This document shows, piece after piece, positions 6,395 through 8,255 of a stretch of 8,255 nt of DNA. A program made the translations under genes and the position numbers. Location of the stretch: positions 1 through 8,255 of the forward strand of contig JAISOP010000180.1 of assembly GCA_031275525.1 (NCBI GenBank), read 5' to 3'. Each line of letters opens with the position of its first letter. The first letter of the stretch is position 1. The notes beneath the pieces were generated by a model. The model ran no database searches and was not told the origin of the DNA. It saw nothing but the letters and a program-made list of their open reading frames with translations. The stretch comes from Tannerella sp. (GTDB lineage Bacteria; Bacteroidota; Bacteroidia; Bacteroidales; Tannerellaceae).

Positions 6395-7813
6395 ATGAGA
6401 AATAATTTTATGGCCGGTCAAATGGCCCGTTTTTTCCCTTTTCGTCCGACGGAAGAACAGGCGGAGGCTATCCGTCAACTGGCTGATTTCCTGACTTCGG
6501 AAGACCCCCTCGGCCTGTTGTTGCTGAAAGGGTATGCCGGCACGGGAAAAACCTCGCTGATTGGCGCCACGGTGAAGGCGCTGAACGAATTCCGGCAAAA
6601 AAATATCCTGATGGCCCCCACCGGACGGGCGGCCAAGGTCTTGGCCCGATATGCCGGACAGAACGCGTTCACGATTCACCGGAAGATTTACCGCAAAAAG
6701 GCTTTTTCCAATGACTTTGAGGGATTCTCCCCGGCCGCGAACCTGCATGTGGACACGCTCTTCTTTGTGGACGAGGCGTCTTTGATTTCCAACGATACGA
6801 CCGGGAATCGGGCTTTCGGAGGTGGCGGATTGCTGGATGACCTGATCCGTTATGTATATAGCGGCAAACGCTGCCGGCTGGTCCTGATGGGCGATGCGGC
6901 GCAGTTGCCGCCCGTCTCGCAACTCGAGAGTCCCGCCCTCAACGCCGCTTTCCTGCGCGGATACCGTTTGCGGGTCGATGAAATCCAACTGGCGCAGGTG
7001 GCCCGTCAAAGCGAAGATTCCGGCATCCTTTTCAATGCCACCCTGATACGCAGGCGCCTGCAGGAAGGCCGTTTCCGCCATTTCCCTACGCTGCGCCTGG
7101 CAGGTTTTGCCGACGTGAAAACGATCGGCGGCGACGAACTGGTCGAAACCCTCTCCGCGGCCTATCACCGGGACGGATTGGATGAAACGGTGATGATTTG
7201 CCGCTCCAACCAACGCGCCGGCCTATATAATAAAGGTATAAGGAACTTGATTTTGGGCCGGGAGGAGGAAATTGCCGCGGGCGACCGGCTCATGGTGGTC
7301 AGGAACAGTTATTTCCGGATGGGACAGGCGGACGAAATGGATTTTCTTGCCAACGGCGAAATCATGGAAGTGCTGCGTGTACGCCATACGCTGGAGCAGT
7401 ATGATTTCCATTTCTGCGACCTGTTGGTTCGTTTCCAGGACGACGACCGGGAGGCCGAATTGCGGGTTTTGACCGATACGCTGCATAACGAGACGCCGGC
7501 CCTGTCCAAAGAACAGAGCGAGAGACTGTTTTCCAATGTGCTGGAAAGCTACGCCGGTGAAAAGACCAAAGCCGGCCGGCTGGAAAAGGTCAAGGCCGAT
7601 CCCTACTACAATGCCGTGCAGGTGAAGTATGCCTACGCCCTCACCTGCCACAAGGCGCAGGGAGGACAGTGGCGCAACGTCTTCCTCGACGCCGGGTACC
7701 TCACGCGCGAAATGCCGGGCGAGGACCTCTACCGGTGGCTCTACACGGCTTTCACGCGGGCCACGCAACAACTTTATTTAGTGAATTTCCCCCGGGAATT
7801 CGCAACAGGGTAG
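6395..7813 (+). CDS. RecD/Dda-like superfamily 1B DNA helicase
   Basis: A 472-residue ATP-dependent helicase of the RecD/Dda/Pif1 group, expected to move 5' to 3' on single-stranded DNA in repair or replication. Motifs in order: Q-like motif PTEEQAEAI (18-26); Walker A GYAGTGKTS (46-54, Lys52); motif Ia APTGRAAKVL (74-83); Walker B FFVDEAS (123-129, Asp126-Glu127); motif III MGDAAQLPPV (165-174); motif V YALTCHKAQGGQW (414-426); motif VI LYTAFTRATQQLYLV (449-463). The last two form a UvrD_C_2-type C-terminal domain. It lacks the long N-terminal region of true RecD and no RecB or RecC gene is in view, so it is probably a stand-alone helicase; annotations as exonuclease V alpha subunit should be read with care. 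ATG 6395 is chosen; ATG 6410 and 6422 are alternatives. It is transcribed divergently from the reverse operon. Confidence 0.92.
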   Translation: MRNNFMAGQMARFFPFRPTEEQAEAIRQLADFLTSEDPLGLLLLKGYAGTGKTSLIGATVKALNEFRQKNILMAPTGRAAKVLARYAGQNAFTIHRKIYRKKAFSNDFEGFSPAANLHVDTLFFVDEASLISNDTTGNRAFGGGGLLDDLIRYVYSGKRCRLVLMGDAAQLPPVSQLESPALNAAFLRGYRLRVDEIQLAQVARQSEDSGILFNATLIRRRLQEGRFRHFPTLRLAGFADVKTIGGDELVETLSAAYHRDGLDETVMICRSNQRAGLYNKGIRNLILGREEEIAAGDRLMVVRNSYFRMGQADEMDFLANGEIMEVLRVRHTLEQYDFHFCDLLVRFQDDDREAELRVLTDTLHNETPALSKEQSERLFSNVLESYAGEKTKAGRLEKVKADPYYNAVQVKYAYALTCHKAQGGQWRNVFLDAGYLTREMPGEDLYRWLYTAFTRATQQLYLVNFPREFATG

Positions 7814-7851
7814 GGTAGGGGCATCTCCCGCTTCCGCGACACCCTCTTTTT
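7807..7851 (+). terminator. Weak candidate terminator after the helicase gene
   Basis: AGGGT (7812-7816) can pair with ACCCT (7841-7845), enclosing a small GGG/CCC hairpin (7818-7820 with 7827-7829), and TCTTTTT (7845-7851) follows at once. A second AGGGT at 7807-7811 offers an alternative pairing. The stem is short with a large interior, so this is only suggestive. Confidence 0.3.
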
Positions 7852-8033
7852 CCGCAACTCCTCCTTGTTTACAAAGGAATAACTTTCCCTTATGCCGCAT
7901 ATCCTTGAACGCGTCTATCCCCTCTTAAAACCCGCTTTCAATCTTTCCTCGATATAAAATACAAGAAAATTTGTACGGTATCCCTGAGAAACATACTATC
8001 TTTGCGTTCGTTAAAAATATCCTATTCGATTTT
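7814..8033. other. Intergenic stretch before the repeat array
   Basis: No gene is supported here. The left part, next to the helicase stop, holds the possible terminator; the middle (about 7861-7970) becomes A+T-rich and has no feature that I can name; the right part holds a promoter candidate. The only short reading frame of note (21 codons from ATG 7892) has no supporting signal. Confidence 0.6.
7970..8004 (+). promoter_or_regulatory. Bacteroidales-type promoter facing the repeat array
   Basis: TATCTTTG at 7997-8004, followed by C, fully matches the -7 consensus TAnnTTTG. TTTG at 7970-7973 can serve as the -33 element; the 23-nt gap is slightly longer than the usual 19-21. Transcription would start at about 8010 and run straight into the tandem repeats from 8041. 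The transcribed gene, if there is one, lies beyond the window. Confidence 0.55.
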
Positions 8034-8055
8034 GTCAGCCGGAATACCGGCTGAC
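8034..8055. other. Perfect inverted repeat at the left edge of the array
   Basis: GTCAGCCGG (8034-8042), loop AATA, CCGGCTGAC (8047-8055): a perfect 9-bp stem with a 4-nt loop. The right arm and loop belong to the first repeat unit; the left arm is mostly unique flanking sequence that matches the CTGAC variant carried by that unit. It is the longest perfect hairpin that I see in this region. Confidence 0.85.
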
Positions 8056-8255
8056 GAACCGGAATACCGGTTGGCGAACCGGAATACCGGCTGGCGAACC
8101 GGAATACCGGTTGACGAACCGGAATACCGGTTGGCGAACCGGAATACCGGCTGACGAACCGGAATACCAGTTGGCGAACCGGAATACCGGTTGACGAACC
8201 GGAATACCGGCTGGCGAACCGGAATACCGGCTGGCGAACCGGAATACCGGCTGAC
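8041..8255. repeat. 20-bp tandem repeat array of alternating hairpin arms, cut by window end
   Basis: Ten full units and a 15-nt eleventh follow the consensus GGAATACCGGYTGRCGAACC without any insertion or deletion. Units differ at position 11 (C or T) and position 14 (A or G), plus one G-to-A change at 8169. Shifted by four bases, the unit reads AACCGG, AATA, CCGGYT, GRCG: two 6-nt arms and two 4-nt spacers. AACCGG can pair with CCGGTT across either the AATA or the GRCG spacer. The 20-bp length is not a multiple of three, and TGA in the A-type units closes all + strand frames, so it is not coding on +; the - strand has no stop in any frame inside the array. The array continues past the window, so total copy number and right flank are unknown. 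I do not recognise the family. Confidence 0.97.

Noticed and set aside
6320..7213. A 297-codon open frame on the - strand, antisense to the helicase gene
   Set aside because: The + strand frame has all superfamily 1 helicase motifs; the antisense frame has none that I recognise and runs on into the divergent promoter gap.
7892..7957. Small 21-codon open frame from ATG 7892
   Set aside because: No conserved feature, no promoter close by, and length expected by chance.
8041..8255. CRISPR array
   Set aside because: The units are head-to-tail without unique spacers; what varies is only two single bases, so this is a plain tandem repeat.
8041..8255. Plasmid-type iterons of a replication origin
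   Set aside because: The 20-bp direct repeats fit in length, but no rep gene, DnaA box cluster or plasmid gene is visible and the neighbours are chromosomal housekeeping genes. It cannot be excluded without the sequence to the right.

Overview
The window looks like chromosomal DNA from a member of the Bacteroidota, most likely order Bacteroidales, with a fairly high G+C content. The evidence is a DUF3822 gene, a PASTA protein–rluD–ddl gene order, matches to the Bacteroidales -7 promoter box TAnnTTTG, and no convincing Shine-Dalgarno sequences. I recognised families from memory of their motifs; no database was searched, and the genus cannot be fixed.

Positions 1-3645 (+ strand) hold a tightly packed operon: the 3' end of a PASTA-domain protein, the 23S rRNA pseudouridine synthase rluD, the D-Ala-D-Ala ligase ddl, and a PlsC-like acyltransferase. 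Spacings run from 9 bp to overlaps of several bp. Three of the four genes concern the cell envelope (peptidoglycan binding, peptidoglycan precursor synthesis, phospholipid acylation). The promoter lies outside the window.

Positions 3652-6292 (- strand) hold a second operon, read right to left: a membrane-anchored protein of unknown function, a DUF3822 protein, the 16S rRNA methyltransferase rsmD, and a GNAT acetyltransferase. The GNAT gene is clearly lower in G+C and is joined to rsmD by an ATGA overlap. The two operons converge with only 6 bp between stop codons, and one hairpin spans both stops.

Positions 6293-6394 are a 102-bp divergent promoter region. Positions 6395-7813 (+ strand) encode a superfamily 1B RecD/Dda-like DNA helicase.

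Positions 7814-8255 contain no gene that I can support. They hold a possible terminator, an A+T-rich stretch with a good Bacteroidales-type promoter, and then, directly behind that promoter, an array of 20-bp tandem repeats that runs off the window edge. Each unit has the form 6-nt arm, 4-nt loop, 6-nt arm, 4-nt loop, so every arm can pair with its left or its right neighbour. Two positions vary independently between units. This array is the most unusual element in the window.
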